From Alcanivorax sp. UBA4485 (lineage in GTDB: Bacteria; Pseudomonadota; Gammaproteobacteria; Pseudomonadales; Alcanivoracaceae): 7,476 bases of DNA. The position numbers and the translations under genes were made by a program. The DNA is taken from positions 1 to 7,476 of the forward strand of contig DGNT01000067.1 in the NCBI GenBank assembly GCA_002389055.1, in the 5' to 3' direction. The notes below the pieces were generated by a model that saw only the letters and a program-made list of their open reading frames with translations, had not been told where the DNA came from and did no database searches. Below are positions 6,790 through 7,476 of this stretch, piece by piece (the stretch's first letter is position 1; each line of letters begins with the position of its first letter).

Positions 6790-7334
6790 CTCATCGTTTA
6801 CCGCTCCCCCTCGCCGCGCTACTGCTGGCCATGAGCGCCCTGCTCGGCGCCTGCGCCAGCGGCGGCCCGGCCAGCGAACACAGCTACCTGCTGCCCGCCG
6901 CCGGCGAGCCCGCCGCCAGCGACCGGCTGCCCCGGGTGCGGGTGGACGTGGCCGGCTACCTGGACCAGGCCGGCCTGGTGGTGGAAACCGCGCCCACCTC
7001 GGTGCACGCCGCCCGCCAGCACCTCTGGGCGGAACCGCTGCCGAGCCAGCTACGGCGCGCCCTGCGCCACCACCTGGCCGCCGCCGGCGCGCCCACCCGG
7101 GGCCGCCTCGGCGTCAGCGTGACCCGCTTCCAGGGTACCGCCGACGGCAACGCCCGCGTCAGCGGCCAGTGGCACTACCGGGCCGAGCCCTCGGAGCAAG
7201 AGGAAAGTCTGGAGCGAAGCGGCCGCTTCGACCTCACCCGCCCCCTCAGCCGGGACGGCTACCCGGAGCTCGTCACCCGCCTCGACGCCGCCTGGCGGGC
7301 GGTCGCCCAGCAGATCGCCGACGCACTCCGGTAG
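6786..7334 (+). CDS. pqiC: Outer-membrane lipoprotein PqiC (182 aa)
   Basis: Lipoprotein partner of PqiA/PqiB, formerly YmbA (ABC-type transport auxiliary lipoprotein family). In E. coli it forms a ring at the outer membrane and docks the PqiB needle. The first 22 residues are a lipoprotein signal peptide ending in the lipobox LLGAC. Cys23 would be lipidated, and Ala24 at position +2 fits outer-membrane sorting. The mature part follows E. coli PqiC (187 aa) in order: RVRVDVAGYLDQAGLVVET, the HLWAEPLPSQLRRALRHHL block, LGVSVTRFQGTADGNARVSG with a Trp two residues later, and RDGYPELVTRLDAAWRAVAQQIADAL at the end. The ATG overlaps the pqiB stop, with AAGG (6775-6778) 7 bases upstream. It is the last gene of the operon. 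Non-coding repeats follow immediately. Confidence 0.94.
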   Translation: MTHRLPLPLAALLLAMSALLGACASGGPASEHSYLLPAAGEPAASDRLPRVRVDVAGYLDQAGLVVETAPTSVHAARQHLWAEPLPSQLRRALRHHLAAAGAPTRGRLGVSVTRFQGTADGNARVSGQWHYRAEPSEQEESLERSGRFDLTRPLSRDGYPELVTRLDAAWRAVAQQIADALR

Positions 7335-7340
7335 CTAACT

Positions 7341-7382
7341 TTGTGGGAGCGATTTGTGGGAGCGGGCCCAGCCCGCGAAAGG
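7341..7382 (+). repeat. REP-type palindromic element 3 with duplicated head (plus orientation)
   Basis: The full copy is 7355-7382: head TGTGGGAGCGGGC, core GCGGGC (7362-7367), loop CCA, GCCCGC (7371-7376), then GAAAGG. It is in the opposite orientation to the copy upstream of pqiA and differs from it only in one loop base. Just before it, an extra partial head TTGTGGGAGCG (7341-7351) repeats at 7354-7364 with a 13-base period. The element begins 6 bases after the pqiC stop. Confidence 0.82.
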
Positions 7383-7398
7383 GTGGCGCCAGCCACCC
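7381..7398. repeat. Inverted repeat, 7-bp perfect stem
   Basis: GGGTGGC (7381-7387), loop GCCA, GCCACCC (7392-7398). It abuts the REP with a 2-base overlap and is the second of three consecutive hairpins after pqiC. No T-run follows, so it is not a standard intrinsic terminator, though it could protect the 3' end of the pqiABC mRNA. Confidence 0.6.
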
Positions 7399-7405
7399 GG
7401 CAGGA

Positions 7406-7427
7406 TTCCAGAGACCCTTCTCTGGAA
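7406..7427. repeat. Inverted repeat, 9-bp perfect stem with 4-base loop
   Basis: TTCCAGAGA (7406-7414), loop CCCT, TCTCTGGAA (7419-7427). It is the longest uninterrupted stem in the window and is less GC-rich than its surroundings. No T-tract follows on either strand, so I do not call it a terminator. It is the third of three stacked hairpins in this gap. Confidence 0.65.
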
Positions 7428-7476
7428 GCTCACGCCCTCCATCCGGGGTCGCGTGTCTGTGTTCTGCCCTTCCGGG
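7428..7476. other. Non-coding edge sequence, nothing recognised
   Basis: The last 49 bases hold no start with a ribosome binding site and no recognisable protein segment. A minus-strand frame runs in from beyond the edge and through the repeats to a stop at 7335-7337, but it consists largely of repeat sequence, so I do not call it a gene. Confidence 0.4.

Noticed and set aside
7381..7427. Rho-independent terminator for pqiABC
   Set aside because: The stems are strong, but neither is followed by a run of T on either strand, so I list them as inverted repeats only.
7335..7441. A short minus-strand open frame (ATG at 7441-7439, stop at 7337-7335)
   Set aside because: About 34 codons made almost entirely of the REP and hairpin sequences; such repeats often give spurious open frames. 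No ribosome binding site or homology was seen.

Overview
The window is about 7.5 kb of GC-rich DNA from a Gram-negative bacterium, most likely a gammaproteobacterium. The IlvD and Pqi proteins follow their E. coli counterparts closely, the last gene encodes an outer-membrane-type lipoprotein, and the intergenic gaps carry Pseudomonas-style REP elements (GTGGGAGCGGGC head, GCGGGC/GCCCGC hairpin). I cannot fix the genus. All six genes lie on the + strand, and the many long minus-strand reading frames are high-GC shadows.

Layout. (1) 1-914: C-terminal half of dihydroxy-acid dehydratase (ilvD), whose 5' end lies outside the window. (2) 952-2268: a protein with two tandem DsbA/HCCA-isomerase-like thioredoxin-fold domains. 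The first domain lacks both the catalytic Ser and the cis-Pro motif; the second keeps them. (3) 2341-2727: a small four-helix MAPEG-family membrane protein, preceded by a REP hairpin in its leader. (4) 2741-3733: a plant-type [2Fe-2S] ferredoxin domain fused to a Fre-like FAD/NAD(P)H reductase, 13 bp after the MAPEG gene. (5) A 120-bp gap with a second REP. (6) 3854-5155, 5152-6789 and 6786-7334: a complete pqiABC operon with ATGA overlaps at both junctions. (7) 7335-7476: non-coding tail with a REP and two further perfect hairpins.

How the genes work together. IlvD catalyses a late step of branched-chain amino-acid synthesis and looks unrelated to the rest. PqiA (inner membrane), PqiB (periplasm-spanning MCE tunnel) and PqiC (outer-membrane lipoprotein) form a lipid-transport bridge between the two membranes. 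In E. coli this operon is induced by paraquat. The three genes between ilvD and pqiA include two from superfamilies with glutathione-using members (HCCA isomerase/GST-kappa-like and MAPEG) and one flavin redox enzyme. A redox or electrophile-defence theme is therefore possible, but it rests on family membership and adjacency only.

I did not find a clearly new multi-gene system. The least explained points are the degenerate/active domain pairing in the tandem HCCA-like protein, the ferredoxin-Fre fusion that lacks the usual FAD-motif Arg and sits next to a MAPEG gene, and the hairpin cluster downstream of pqiC.
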